NCBI GenBank assembly: GCA_963777905.1
Contig: CAVZSM010000006.1
Location: forward strand, 1 to 64,000
Reading direction: 5' to 3'
DNA from: Trebonia sp963777905
Lineage (GTDB): Bacteria; Actinomycetota; Actinomycetes; Streptosporangiales; Streptosporangiaceae
Length of the DNA stretch: 64,000 nt
Shown here in pieces: positions 23,221 through 32,355 of this stretch. The position numbers and the translations under genes were made by a program. Numbering within the stretch: the first letter of the stretch is position 1; every line of letters begins with the position of its first letter. The notes below the pieces were generated by a model. That model was not told the origin of the DNA and searched no databases. It worked only from the letters and a program-made list of their open reading frames with translations.

Positions 23221-24483
23221 GTGAGCGGACGCAAGATCGCCGTCATCGGCGGCGGCATCAGCGGGCTCACGGCGGCCTACATCCTCGCGCGCAGCGACGA
23301 AGTGACCGTCTTCGAGGCTGGTGACCGGCTCGGCGGTCACGCGGACACCCATCTGGTCCCGGAACCCGGCGGCCCCCCGGTACCCGTGGACACGGGGTTC
23401 ATCGTCTACAACGAGCGCACGTACCCGCTGCTGACCCGGATGTTCCGCGAGCTCGGCGTCATGACGCAGGCCTCCGAGATGAGCATGTCGGTCAGCTGCT
23501 CCGGCTGCGGAGTTCAGTACGCGGGCAAACGCGGGCTGGCCGGGCTCGGTGCCGGCCTGCGGCGTGGCGGCCCCCGGTACCTGCGGATGCTGGCGGAGGT
23601 CCCGAGGTTCCACCGGGCCGCCAGGTGGGTGCTGGCATCCGGGGAGTCCGGTGAGCTTTCACTCGCCGGTTTCCTGCGAGCCCGCGGCTTCTCCGCGTAC
23701 TTCACGACCCATTTCGCGGCACCCCTGGTCGGGGCCGTCTGGTCGTGCCCGCCGGACGTGGCGATGCGCTACCCGGCCGGCTATCTGTTCGCCTTCCTCG
23801 CCAACCACGGGATGCTGTCGGTTTCCGGCTCGCCGCCGTGGCGCACGGTCAGCGGCGGTTCGCGGTGCTACGTCGAGCGCATCGCGGTCGGCCTGGCGAA
23901 GATCTGCCTGTCGTCTCCTGTCGTTTCCGTCCGCCGTTACCCCGACGGGGTACAGGTGCGCGACGCGTCCGGGGAAGCGCGCGACTTCGACGCCGCGGTG
24001 ATCGCCACTCACCCGGATCAGGCGCTGCGGATGCTCGACAACGCCACGCGAGAGGAGCAGTCAGTCCTCGGCGCGTTCCGCTATACGCCCAACCAGGCAG
24101 TGCTGCACACTGACACTCGCCTTCTCCCGGCGCGCGCCAGCGTCCGCGCGTCCTGGAACTACTCGCAGGGCTGTGGCGGGGGGCCAGCCGCGGCGCCGCC
24201 GCGGATCAGCTACTACCTGAACCGGCTCCAGCGCCTGCCGACGGCGCGAGACTACATTGTCACGCTCGGCGATTCCGGCGACATAGACCCGGCGCGGCGC
24301 ATCGCCACCATGCGGTACGCCCATCCCGCTTACACGCGGGAGTCGGTGGCCGCGCAGTCGCGGTTGCCAGGCTTGAACAGCACGGTCGCAGCCTTCGCTG
24401 GCGCCTACCACGGCTGGGGGTTCCACGAGGACGGCTGCCGCTCGGGGGTCGCCGCCGCGCGCTCACTTGGCGGCGTCTGGTGA
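23221..24483 (+). CDS. FAD-dependent amine-oxidase-like oxidoreductase
   Basis: The 420-residue protein opens with the dinucleotide-binding motif KIAVIGGGISGLTAAYILAR and EVTVFEAGDRLGGHADTHLV. The substrate part includes DTGFIVYNERTYPLLTRMFR and the C-terminal FAD loop AGAYHGWGFHEDGCRSGVAA. It belongs to the NAD(P)/FAD amine-oxidase-like group that accompanies DUF1365 and cyclopropane-synthase-like genes in many bacteria. The partner set suggests dehydrogenation of a modified acyl chain. GTG 23221 is preceded by AGGAGG. The stop overlaps the next start (GTGA). Confidence 0.85.
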   Translation: MSGRKIAVIGGGISGLTAAYILARSDEVTVFEAGDRLGGHADTHLVPEPGGPPVPVDTGFIVYNERTYPLLTRMFRELGVMTQASEMSMSVSCSGCGVQYAGKRGLAGLGAGLRRGGPRYLRMLAEVPRFHRAARWVLASGESGELSLAGFLRARGFSAYFTTHFAAPLVGAVWSCPPDVAMRYPAGYLFAFLANHGMLSVSGSPPWRTVSGGSRCYVERIAVGLAKICLSSPVVSVRRYPDGVQVRDASGEARDFDAAVIATHPDQALRMLDNATREEQSVLGAFRYTPNQAVLHTDTRLLPARASVRASWNYSQGCGGGPAAAPPRISYYLNRLQRLPTARDYIVTLGDSGDIDPARRIATMRYAHPAYTRESVAAQSRLPGLNSTVAAFAGAYHGWGFHEDGCRSGVAAARSLGGVW

Positions 24484-25205
24484 CCGCCGCGCTGTATGAG
24501 TGCCGCATCTTCCACGCCAGGCGGGCGCCGCTGCGCAACGCGTTCAGTTACCACACCTACCAGTGGCTTGTCGACCTCGATGAGCTGCCGTCGCCGCGTG
24601 GATGGCTGCGGCTGCTCGCCGGATTTCACGCTCGGGATCACCTGGGCGATCCGGGTCGTACCATCCGGGCCAACGTCGACGAGTTCCTGCGGGGCCGCGG
24701 CATCGACCTAGGCGGCGGCCGGGTGCTGATGCTGGCCCACGCACGGGTCCTCGGCTACGTGTTCAACCCGCTCACCGTGTTCTGGTGCAGTCGCGCGGAC
24801 GGGACGCTGGCGTGCGTGATCGCCGAGGTGCACAACACCTACGGACAGCGCCACGCCTACCTGGTGCACACCGACGCCCGGGGCCGCGCGCGGACGGAGA
24901 AGGCGCTGTACGTCTCGCCGTACCACCCCCTCGACGGCTGGTACCAGATGAGCCTGCCGCTTCCAGGGAAGCGGCTGTCGCTCAGCGTCACCCTGCACCG
25001 CCCGAACGGGCACCGGTTCGTCGCCAGCGTCCGGGGCACCGCGGTGCCCGCCACCAGGTCAGCGCTGCTGCGCGCCGCCGCACGGCACCCATGGTCCACC
25101 GCCATGGTGTCCGCGCGGATCCGCTGGCAGGGGGTCAAGTTGTACGCGCGCGGACTACGGCCTGCGCCGCGGCCGCCGCGTGTTCCGAACGAGGGGATTC
25201 AGTGA
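24480..25205 (+). CDS. DUF1365 family protein
   Basis: The 241-residue protein starts MTAALYECRIFHARRAPLRN and includes the DUF1365 motifs FSYHTYQWLVDLDEL, LMLAHARVLGYVFNPLTVFW, CVIAEVHNTYGQRHAYLV and KALYVSPYHPLDGWYQMSLP. DUF1365 is nearly always next to the FAD oxidoreductase and cyclopropane-fatty-acid-synthase-like genes; its biochemical role is not established to my knowledge. GTGA overlaps at both ends show tight translational coupling in the operon. Confidence 0.87.
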   Translation: MTAALYECRIFHARRAPLRNAFSYHTYQWLVDLDELPSPRGWLRLLAGFHARDHLGDPGRTIRANVDEFLRGRGIDLGGGRVLMLAHARVLGYVFNPLTVFWCSRADGTLACVIAEVHNTYGQRHAYLVHTDARGRARTEKALYVSPYHPLDGWYQMSLPLPGKRLSLSVTLHRPNGHRFVASVRGTAVPATRSALLRAAARHPWSTAMVSARIRWQGVKLYARGLRPAPRPPRVPNEGIQ

Positions 25206-26467
25206 CCAGCACACAGCACGCCACAGCCTGCGCGATCGACGCGGACCGGTGGCCAGATATCACGGCGGTACACGGGTCGGCGGCACGCAGGGAGATCGCC
25301 CGCGCGCTGTTCCGCACGGTGGTGACCCGGCTTCCAATCCGGGTCGAGCTGCCCGGTGACCGATATCTCGGCGCCGGGGCTCTTACCGCACCGGTCATGG
25401 TGGTGCGCAACCCGGCCGCCTTCTTCACCCGGCTTGGCGCCGGCGGGCTCATCGGGTTCGGCGAGTCTTACCTGGCCGGCGACTGGGACTGCACGGACCT
25501 GACCAGCCTGCTGGCCGTCTTCGCCACGCACGTCGGCGACCTCGTTCCGGCGCCGCTCCAGCTGGTGCGCCGTCTCGCCATGCGCGGGCATCCGGCCGTT
25601 GACGAACAGACCAGGGACGGCGCGCGCCGCAACATTAGCCGCCACTATGACCTGTCCAATGAGTTCTTCGCCCTGTTCCTCGACGAGACTATGACGTACT
25701 CCTCGGCCCTGTTCGAGACGGCGGGCGACGGCATGCCGATCGCCGCCGAACGACTGCTCGCGCAGGCGCAGCGGCGGAAGATGGACCGGCTACTCGACCA
25801 GGCGGGAGTGAGACCCGGCTGCCGGCTCCTCGAGATCGGCACCGGCTGGGGTGAGCTGGCGATCCGGGCAGGCCAGCGCGGTGCGACCGTCCGCACGGTC
25901 ACGATCTCCGCCAGGCAGCGCGACCTGGCGGCACGCCGGGTGGCCGAGTCGGGGCTCGCCGGGCAGGTCACCGTGGAACTGCGCGACTACCGGGATGTGG
26001 ATGGCCAATTCGACGCCATCTGCTCGGTGGAGATGGTCGAGGCGGTCGGGGAGCGCTACTGGGATACCTATTTCGCCCAGCTCGACCGGCTGCTCGCGCC
26101 TGGCGGCCGGGTCGCTCTCCAGACGATCACGATGCCGCACGACCGGATGCTGGCGAGCAGGCACACCTACACCTGGATCCAGAAGTACATCTTTCCCGGC
26201 GGCCTGATCCCCTCGGTCACCGCGATCGAGAATAGCCTTGACCGCCGAACCGGTCTGCGGATCATCCATCGGTACGACTTCGGCGAACACTACGCGAAGA
26301 CCCTGAGAATCTGGCGAGACCGGTTCTGTGCCCGGCAGGGCGAGGTCACCGGGCTCGGCTTCGACGCGGTCTTTCTCCGCATGTGGCTGTTCTACCTGTG
26401 CTACGCCGAAGCCGGATTCCGCGCCGGTTACCTGGACGTCAGCCAGCTCACCCTGGAGCGGTCATGA
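25202..26467 (+). CDS. Cyclopropane-fatty-acid-synthase-like SAM methyltransferase, first copy
   Basis: The 421-residue protein has the CFA-synthase layout: an N-terminal lipid-binding part (LPIRVELPGDRYLGAGALTA, GLIGFGESYLAGDWDC). The methyltransferase domain has NISRHYDLSNEFFALFLDET and MTYSSALFE. SAM motif I is LLEIGTGWGELAIRAGQRGA, followed by ICSVEMVEAVGERYWDTYFA and TWIQKYIFPGGLIPS. It methylates or cyclopropanates unsaturated phospholipid chains with SAM. GTG 25202 overlaps the DUF1365 stop (GTGA). A second, divergent CFA-like gene follows by ATGA, so the two act on the same pathway, perhaps as in furan or branched fatty acid synthesis (inference). Confidence 0.87.
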   Translation: MTSTQHATACAIDADRWPDITAVHGSAARREIARALFRTVVTRLPIRVELPGDRYLGAGALTAPVMVVRNPAAFFTRLGAGGLIGFGESYLAGDWDCTDLTSLLAVFATHVGDLVPAPLQLVRRLAMRGHPAVDEQTRDGARRNISRHYDLSNEFFALFLDETMTYSSALFETAGDGMPIAAERLLAQAQRRKMDRLLDQAGVRPGCRLLEIGTGWGELAIRAGQRGATVRTVTISARQRDLAARRVAESGLAGQVTVELRDYRDVDGQFDAICSVEMVEAVGERYWDTYFAQLDRLLAPGGRVALQTITMPHDRMLASRHTYTWIQKYIFPGGLIPSVTAIENSLDRRTGLRIIHRYDFGEHYAKTLRIWRDRFCARQGEVTGLGFDAVFLRMWLFYLCYAEAGFRAGYLDVSQLTLERS

Positions 26468-27711
26468 CCGCGGCGGCCGGGCGGCGGCCGGGCGCCGCCG
26501 GAACGATCGCCTGGGCGGCCAGCCAGGCGGGCGTCGTCCTGCCGGTCAGGGTGCGTGCCTGGGACGGGAGCGAGGCCGGGCCGCCCGCCGCGCCGACCGT
26601 GGTGCTGCGCTCTCCGCTCGCGCTGCGCCGGATCCTGTGGCGGCCCGGTGAACTGGGGCTCGCGCGCGCCTACATCAGCGGCGACCTTGACGTCGAGGGT
26701 GACCTGACCGAAGGGCTGCGCCGTGTCAGGCGCGCTCTCCCGGGGCGCCGGCCTGGGTGGGGCCCGGCCCGGTGGGCCGGGGCCGCGAGCACGGCAGCGA
26801 TCGCGGCCAGCCGGCTTAGCGCCCTCGGGCCGCCGCCCGTGCCGCCCGCCTGCGAGCTCAGGCACTCGGGACGGCCGCACAGCCGGGCCAGGGCCAGGGC
26901 CGTCGTCGCCGGCCACTACGACCTGCCCGTCTCGTTCTTCCGGCTGATCCTCGATCCGTCCATGGCTTACTCGTGCGGCTACTGGGCGAGCGACGCCGCT
27001 GAATGCGGTCTCGCCGACGCCCAGCGCGACAAGTTCGACCTGGTTTCCCGGAAGCTGGAGCTTGGCCCCGGCGGCTCCCTGCTCGACATGGGATGCGGCT
27101 GGGGATCGCTCACGGTACACGCCGCGCAGCATTACAAGGCGCAGGTGACCGCGGTCACGCTGTCAGCTGAGCAGGGTGCTTACGCAAGCGCGCGGCTGCG
27201 CGGGCTCGGGCTCGGCGGCCGCGCCCGGGTGCTGATCCAGGATTACCGGGACCCGGCCGGCGACTCGTACGACGCGATCGCGTCGCTTGAGATGGGTGAG
27301 CATGTGGGCGCCGCCGGGTACCCCGCCTTCTGCGCGGCGCTGCGCGATCGGCTCCGCCCCGGCGGCCGGCTGCTCATCCAGCAGATGTCCCGTGGAAAGA
27401 ACGCACCGGGCGGCGGTCCGTTCATCGAGTCGTACGTGGCCGCGGACATGCACATGCGGCCGGTCGGGGAGACCGTCGGCCTCCTGGAGCGGGCGGGCCT
27501 TGAAGTGCTAGGCGTGGAGTCGCTGCGCCCGCACTACGTAAGCACGATCAGGGCGTGGCTGGACAACCTCGAGCGGAACCTCACCGCCGTGGAAGCGATC
27601 ATCGGCGTGGAGCGGGCCCGCCTGTGGCGGCTGTACCTGGCGGGCGGCGCGCTGGCGTTCGAGGAGGGGCGGATGGGCGTCGACCAGATCCTCGCGGCCA
27701 GGCGCGGATGA
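26464..27711 (+). CDS. Cyclopropane-fatty-acid-synthase-like SAM methyltransferase, second copy
   Basis: The 415-residue protein shares the architecture of the preceding gene: GELGLARAYISGDLDVEGDL, VVAGHYDLPVSFFRLILDPS, MAYSCGYW, SAM motif I LLDMGCGWGSLTVHAAQHYK, IASLEMGEHVG, and a C-terminal substrate part with RPHYVSTIRAWLDNLERNLT. Sequence divergence between the two (for example IGTGWG against MGCGWG) suggests different steps rather than redundancy. ATG 26464 overlaps the upstream stop (ATGA); its own stop overlaps the next ATG. Confidence 0.86.
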   Translation: MTAAAGRRPGAAGTIAWAASQAGVVLPVRVRAWDGSEAGPPAAPTVVLRSPLALRRILWRPGELGLARAYISGDLDVEGDLTEGLRRVRRALPGRRPGWGPARWAGAASTAAIAASRLSALGPPPVPPACELRHSGRPHSRARARAVVAGHYDLPVSFFRLILDPSMAYSCGYWASDAAECGLADAQRDKFDLVSRKLELGPGGSLLDMGCGWGSLTVHAAQHYKAQVTAVTLSAEQGAYASARLRGLGLGGRARVLIQDYRDPAGDSYDAIASLEMGEHVGAAGYPAFCAALRDRLRPGGRLLIQQMSRGKNAPGGGPFIESYVAADMHMRPVGETVGLLERAGLEVLGVESLRPHYVSTIRAWLDNLERNLTAVEAIIGVERARLWRLYLAGGALAFEEGRMGVDQILAARRG

Positions 27712-28523
27712 CCGGGGCCGCGTTCGGCTGGGCGACGCTGACCGCCGGCTTCTCGGTGCTCGCGCTCGTGGCCGTGACGTTCGCCATCGGCGCGCGGACC
27801 GGCAGGCACAGCGTGATGGACGTCGCGTGGGGCGCGAGCATCGCGGTCGCGGGGGTGGTGAGCTTCCTGGCGTCGGCCGGGCACGGCGCGCCAGCCCGCC
27901 GGTGGCTGCTGCTTATCGCCGCGTTCACCTGGGGCTACCGGCTCGCATGGCACGTGGCGGTGCGAGCGCGCGGCGCGGGCGAGGACCCGCGATACCGTGA
28001 GCTGCTCGACCGCGCGCCGGGCGACAGGAACTGGTACGCGCTGCGCGTGGTTTACCTGCCGCAGCTACTGATCTTGTGGGTCGCATGCCTGCCACTGCCT
28101 GCCGGCATGACACAGCAGTCGGCGCCGGGCGTGGTCACCGCCATTGGCTGCGTGGCCTGGCTAACCGGGTTCGCCTTCGAGACCGTCGGCGACTGGCAGC
28201 TGGCACGGTTCCGCGCCAACCCGGCGAACCGCGGGCGGATCATGGATCGCGGGCTGTGGCGGTATACCAGGCACCCGAACTACTTTGGGGACGCCTGCAT
28301 GTGGTGGGGGATCTTCCTCATCAGCTACGGGTCGCCACTGCAGCTGCTGACCCTGGTCTCGCCGCTGCTGATGACGTTCATCCTGACCAGGGGCACCGGC
28401 CAGCGGATGACCGAGCGGCGGATGTCGGGCAACCGCCCGGGCTACGCCGAATACGTCACGCGGACCAGCGGCTTCATCCCGCTGCCGCCCCGGCGTCCGC
28501 ACCGGCCGCGGAGCGTGCCGTGA
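27708..28523 (+). CDS. DUF1295 (steroid 5-alpha-reductase-like) membrane protein
   Basis: The 271-residue protein has six to seven hydrophobic helices (FGWATLTAGFSVLALVAVTF, VMDVAWGASIAVAGVVSFLA, WLLLIAAFTWGYRLAWHVAV and others) and the C-terminal NADPH-site motif of the family, GLWRYTRHPNYFGDACMWWG, then PGYAEYVTRTSGFIPLPPR. It is likely an integral-membrane reductase of an enone or unsaturated lipid. It is the last gene of the LitR-flanked operon, coupled by ATGA, and ends 11 bp from the convergent DUF523 gene. Confidence 0.86.
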   Translation: MTGAAFGWATLTAGFSVLALVAVTFAIGARTGRHSVMDVAWGASIAVAGVVSFLASAGHGAPARRWLLLIAAFTWGYRLAWHVAVRARGAGEDPRYRELLDRAPGDRNWYALRVVYLPQLLILWVACLPLPAGMTQQSAPGVVTAIGCVAWLTGFAFETVGDWQLARFRANPANRGRIMDRGLWRYTRHPNYFGDACMWWGIFLISYGSPLQLLTLVSPLLMTFILTRGTGQRMTERRMSGNRPGYAEYVTRTSGFIPLPPRRPHRPRSVP

Positions 28524-28534
28524 CCGGGCGCCGA

Positions 28535-29497
28535 TCAGCGCGGCACGCTGTGCCGCAGCCGGAGTGCGGCGGGGAACGGCTCCAGGTACGACTGCCCGGC
28601 GAGCCAGGGCAGCTCGCCGTCGCTGGCGTAGTGGGCGAGGATCGCGACGGGGACGCTCAGCGGGTCGGCGCCGCGCCGGTAGGACTCGATCCTGGCGACC
28701 AGGTCAGATCTCCGCTCGGGGCCAAGCCCGCGGCCGATCCGGCCGAACGCGTGGTGGAGTGCGTTCGCGTTGCGGCCCCGGCTGGCCCTTGTGGTCATCG
28801 CCGCCTGGAACACGTCCCTGTACGCGAGCTCGGTAACCTCCCTCGGGACGCTCCCGGCCGCGGCGACGATCCGGCCAGCGGCCCGGTAGCGCGGCGGATC
28901 GTGCGCGAGCAGCTGAAGCTTGTGCCGAGCATGGAAAGAGACCAGGTCACGCGGTTCCCATGGGCCGGAAAACAGCTCACGGAGCCGCGCGAAGGCAAAC
29001 ACCCGTTCGGTGAACTCCTCGCGCAGTACCGCGTCGTTGAGCCGCCCCTCGTCCTCGGCGGGAAGCAGCGGGAACCGGGCGATCACCCGCTGCGCAAACA
29101 CGCCGCGCCCTCGGTGATCGGATGGCTGGCCGCTCGGGGCGTAACGAGGGATGCCGTGAATGCCGCAGCTCGGAGACTTGGCCTTGAACACGTACCCGTC
29201 GAGCCCCGCGGGCAGTGGCAGCGCCGCCATAGCCGTCGTGTGATCATCCCCGCCGCTTCGGCTCACCAGGTGGGCGTCGACGGTCAGCCGCAGCGTCTCC
29301 CTCGGGGCGCCAAGGCCGATCTCCATTTCCGGGCAGTACGGCACCCAGTCGACGTAAGGACCGAGCTCGTCGGTGAGGAACCGGCAGCGGCTGTGGCCGC
29401 CGTTGAACCGGACCGGCTCGCCGAGCAGGCAGCTAGAGACGCCCACACGCGGCCGGGTGCCCGGATCCCGGACCACGCTCGCGCCTGTTTCGCTCAT
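28535..29497 (-). CDS. DUF523-DUF1722 fusion protein
   Basis: The 320-residue protein has an N-terminal DUF523 domain (PRVGVSSCLLGEPVRFNGGH, VPYCPEMEIGLGAPRETLRL) with cysteines that in related TudS desulfidases hold an iron-sulfur cluster. The C-terminal DUF1722/YbgA domain includes RLRELFSGPWEPRDLVSFHA, KLQLLAHDPPRYRAAGRIV. Such fusions commonly accompany photolyase in light-responsive loci. It is divergent from the photolyase gene with only 26 bp between starts, so the promoters overlap the coding starts or are shared. Function unproven. Confidence 0.84.
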   Translation of the reverse strand: MSETGASVVRDPGTRPRVGVSSCLLGEPVRFNGGHSRCRFLTDELGPYVDWVPYCPEMEIGLGAPRETLRLTVDAHLVSRSGGDDHTTAMAALPLPAGLDGYVFKAKSPSCGIHGIPRYAPSGQPSDHRGRGVFAQRVIARFPLLPAEDEGRLNDAVLREEFTERVFAFARLRELFSGPWEPRDLVSFHARHKLQLLAHDPPRYRAAGRIVAAAGSVPREVTELAYRDVFQAAMTTRASRGRNANALHHAFGRIGRGLGPERRSDLVARIESYRRGADPLSVPVAILAHYASDGELPWLAGQSYLEPFPAALRLRHSVPR

Positions 29498-29523
29498 GAA
29501 CTCCCCCTTACCCAGGGAGACTA

Positions 29524-30828
29524 ATGGACACCGCCATCGTGCTCTTCACTCGCGACCTGCGGCTGCACGACAACCCGGCACTGGCGGCCGCGTGCGCCCG
29601 CGCCCGCCAGGTGGTGCCGCTCTTCGTCGTGGACCCGGCGCTGACCGTCCCGCCGAACCGGGCGCGATTCCTCGCCGATTCGCTCGCGGTGCTGCGGCAA
29701 GAGCTGCGTGAGCGCGGCGGCGACCTGGTGATCCGGAAGGGCGACCCCGTCGCCGAGACGATCCGGCTGGCGACCTGGACGTCAGCCCAGACCGTGTTCG
29801 CCGCCGGCGATGTGTCCAGGTACGCGGCACGGCGCGAGCAACGCCTGGCGCGGGAGTGCGGCAGGCACCGGGTAGCGCTTAAGATCACACCGGGGCACGC
29901 GGTCATGCCCGCAGGGGACCTCCGGCCGGCCGGAGGCGGCGGTCACTACCGGATCTTCACGCCGTACTGGCGTGCCTGGCGCGCCGCCGACTGGCGGGAG
30001 CCCTGCCAGGCGCCCGAGGCCGTCTCCGTTCCCGCGGGCATCGAGCCTGGCGACCTGCCCGTCCCGGATAGGGGTTCCTCAGCAGGCCTCCTGCCTGGCG
30101 GTGAGCGGGCGGGCCGGGACCGGGCTACCGCCTGGCTGGACGGACCGCTGAAGGCATACGGGGACGAGCGGGACCTTCTCGCCAGCGATGAGACGTCCCG
30201 GCTGAGCGCCTACCTGCGGTTCGGCTGCGTGTCACCGCTCGCGCTAGCGCAGGCCGCGCTGTCGCGGCCCGGCGGAGAAGAGTTCTGCAGGCAGCTGGCC
30301 TGGTGTGATTTCTTCCACCAGGTCACGGCCGCGTTCCCGGACATCGCCACGGAGGACTACCATCCTGGCCCCCACGGCCCCCGGAACTGGGCCGACGACC
30401 TGGACGCGCTGGACGCGTGGCGGGCTGGACACACCGGCATCCCGGTGGTCGATGCCGGCATGCGGCAGCTCATCGCCGAAGGGTTCATGCATAACCGGGC
30501 CAGGATGATCACGGCCTCGTTCCTCACCAGGACGCTGGGCATCGACTGGCGGCACGGGTACAGGCACTTCCGTGAGCTGCTGGCCGACGGCGACGTGGCC
30601 TGCAACGCGGGCAACTGGCAGTGGGTGGCTGGCACGGGCAACAACCCGCGCCCTGGCCGGATGCTGAACCCGCTGCGCCAGGCGGCCAGATTCGATCACG
30701 ACGGCGACTACGTGCGCCGCTACGTCCCGGAACTGGCGAGCCTCGCCGCACCGTACATTCACACGCCCTGGAAGCTGCCCACCGCGCACCGCAAGCAGCT
30801 GAACTATCCGGACCCGCTTAGCGCGTGA
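29524..30828 (+). CDS. phr: Deoxyribodipyrimidine photolyase
   Basis: The 434-residue protein has the N-terminal antenna-binding Rossmann domain (MDTAIVLFTRDLRLHDNPAL) and the FAD-binding helical domain: TSRLSAYLRFGCVSPLALAQ, REFCRQ-like QLAWCDFFHQV, GIPVVDAGMRQLIAEGFMHN RARMI, then ACNAGNWQWVAGTGNNPRP. The Trp-bearing GNWQWVAGTG loop is that of CPD photolyases. The enzyme uses light to split cyclobutane pyrimidine dimers. The size suits class I CPD enzymes. It follows the LitR locus. The AGGGAGA ribosome site is four bases before ATG 29524. Confidence 0.93.
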   Translation: MDTAIVLFTRDLRLHDNPALAAACARARQVVPLFVVDPALTVPPNRARFLADSLAVLRQELRERGGDLVIRKGDPVAETIRLATWTSAQTVFAAGDVSRYAARREQRLARECGRHRVALKITPGHAVMPAGDLRPAGGGGHYRIFTPYWRAWRAADWREPCQAPEAVSVPAGIEPGDLPVPDRGSSAGLLPGGERAGRDRATAWLDGPLKAYGDERDLLASDETSRLSAYLRFGCVSPLALAQAALSRPGGEEFCRQLAWCDFFHQVTAAFPDIATEDYHPGPHGPRNWADDLDALDAWRAGHTGIPVVDAGMRQLIAEGFMHNRARMITASFLTRTLGIDWRHGYRHFRELLADGDVACNAGNWQWVAGTGNNPRPGRMLNPLRQAARFDHDGDYVRRYVPELASLAAPYIHTPWKLPTAHRKQLNYPDPLSA

Positions 30829-30880
30829 AGTAGACGGCCTCACGGCACGTGACGTATTGATCTTCCGTGCCTTGTGATCT

Positions 30881-32119
30881 CTACCCAGTTGTCCACAACG
30901 CGGAGATGGGCAGGCAGCCCAGTCCGTCGCCAAAGCTCAGCGAGTCAGCGCCGCAGTAGAGGACGTAGCCAGCGTGCATCCGGGACCCGATCTTCTGCTT
31001 AAGGTAACGAAGGCCGAGCAAGTCCTCTGATCTTACGGATTGCGCGGACTTCACCTCGATGCCAACGACACGTCCGCTGTTGTCCTCGAGGATCGCATCG
31101 ATTTCATGACCATCACGGTCGTGATAGTGGTACAGCGCTGCCACCGTTTCCGACCAGGTCAGTTGCCGCGCAAGTTCGCCCATCACGAAGTTTTCCATCA
31201 AGCCGCCCGACTGCTCATTGGTTCGGGGAGCCTGCAGGTAGCTTGCGAGGCCCGAGTCCACGAACATCAGCTTCGGCGCACGCGTCGCGCGTTTGGTCGC
31301 CCCAGACGACCAGGCAGGGATCAGCTGAATGAGGAATATCGTTTCGAGGATCTGGATGTAGCGCCGGACGGTGGGCTCTGTGATGGTTAGCTCGCTTGCG
31401 AGCTTGGCCATGTTGATCATGCCTGCGCAGCGGGCAGCCAGCAGCGTGATCAGGCGGCGCATGTCTGCGGCTCGCTCGATGTCTGCGACCTGCTTGATGT
31501 CCCGGACGATGATGTCGTTGAGGTAGCTGGAGAAGAACCGGCCTCTTCGCCTCGGGGTGTCGCGCTGAACTGCGGTGGGATAGCCGCCCCGCGCAAGGCG
31601 TGCTAGGTAATCACTGCGGCGCAGCCGCGAGGCGGCTGTCGAGAGTACGGCATCAGCACCGAATACAGCGTCCACGAAACCGTCCGGCTCGCCGTCGATC
31701 TCCCCTTGGGACAGCGGCCAGAGCTCGATGGTCTCCGACCGGCTGGACAACGCGTCAGGAAGGCTCTGCAAGGCGAGCAGGCGAGCAGATCCCGTCAGTA
31801 TGAACCTCCCCGGCCTCGGATCCCTGTCGACGCTGTTCTTGATCGCCAGCCAGAGCTCGGGCACCCGCTGGACCTCGTCAATCAACGTCAGCGCGTCGAA
31901 GTCCAGGAAACCAACAGGATCGTTCTCCGCGGCCAGACGAGTCTGCGGGTCATCGAGAAACCGCGACTGCCGCCTTGGCACACCATGAAGGACCCGTTCG
32001 GCGAGAGTGCTCTTGCCAACTTGCCGAGCCCCGTTGACGATCACCACCCGGGTATCACTCAGTGCGTCCGAGACCAGCTCTGTGGCTCGTCTTGGAACAT
32101 AGTCAGCGGCCATCTTCAC
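30881..32119 (-). CDS. AAA ATPase with DUF4143
   Basis: The 412-residue protein has Walker A IVNGARQVGKSTLAERVL (about 27-44), Walker B ALTLIDEVQRVPELWLAIK, sensor-like FILTGSARLLALQSLPDALS. A C-terminal DUF4143 domain contains the winged-helix ELTITEPTVRRYIQILE and a PD-(D/E)xK-like core with GHEIDAILEDNSGRVVGIEV KSA. Members are common accessory ATPases of unknown role, possibly DNA-linked. The promoter carries four 22-bp phased AGATCTGC repeats, implying self-regulation or a binding array. A TTGTCCACA DnaA-box-like sequence lies inside its 3' end at 30889. Confidence 0.87.
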   Translation of the reverse strand: MKMAADYVPRRATELVSDALSDTRVVIVNGARQVGKSTLAERVLHGVPRRQSRFLDDPQTRLAAENDPVGFLDFDALTLIDEVQRVPELWLAIKNSVDRDPRPGRFILTGSARLLALQSLPDALSSRSETIELWPLSQGEIDGEPDGFVDAVFGADAVLSTAASRLRRSDYLARLARGGYPTAVQRDTPRRRGRFFSSYLNDIIVRDIKQVADIERAADMRRLITLLAARCAGMINMAKLASELTITEPTVRRYIQILETIFLIQLIPAWSSGATKRATRAPKLMFVDSGLASYLQAPRTNEQSGGLMENFVMGELARQLTWSETVAALYHYHDRDGHEIDAILEDNSGRVVGIEVKSAQSVRSEDLLGLRYLKQKIGSRMHAGYVLYCGADSLSFGDGLGCLPISALWTTG

Positions 32120-32143
32120 AGGACTACCGTAGCCGCTACTTTC

Positions 32144-32217
32144 AGATCTGCGACCTTCTTGTTTCAGATCTGCCGATTGCAGGACTTAGATCTGCGGCTC
32201 CCATAGTTTAGATCTGC
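32144..32217. promoter_or_regulatory. Four AGATCTGC repeats at exact 22-bp spacing
   Basis: AGATCTGC begins at 32144, 32166, 32188 and 32210, each 22 bp after the last, with TTTC or TT before and C/G after. All copies face the same way, i.e. the same helix face every two turns. They start 25 bp before the DUF4143 ATPase start codon, so they are a likely operator or oligomer-loading array. Confidence 0.75.
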
Positions 32218-32355
32218 CGCATGCGGGCGTTTCCACCTTCCGACACGAGATGTCGTCTTTTGCTTGACGGGCTATTGCTTTCGCTAAAACCGTAAGAGAA
32301 AGTGACCGGTAGCTCCTGACCAAACATCAATCAACAGCTGAGGGGACACACCCTA

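Noticed and set aside
32144..32217. CRISPR-like phased repeats
   Set aside because: The repeat core is only 8 bp with 14-bp gaps and sits in a promoter; there are no cas genes.
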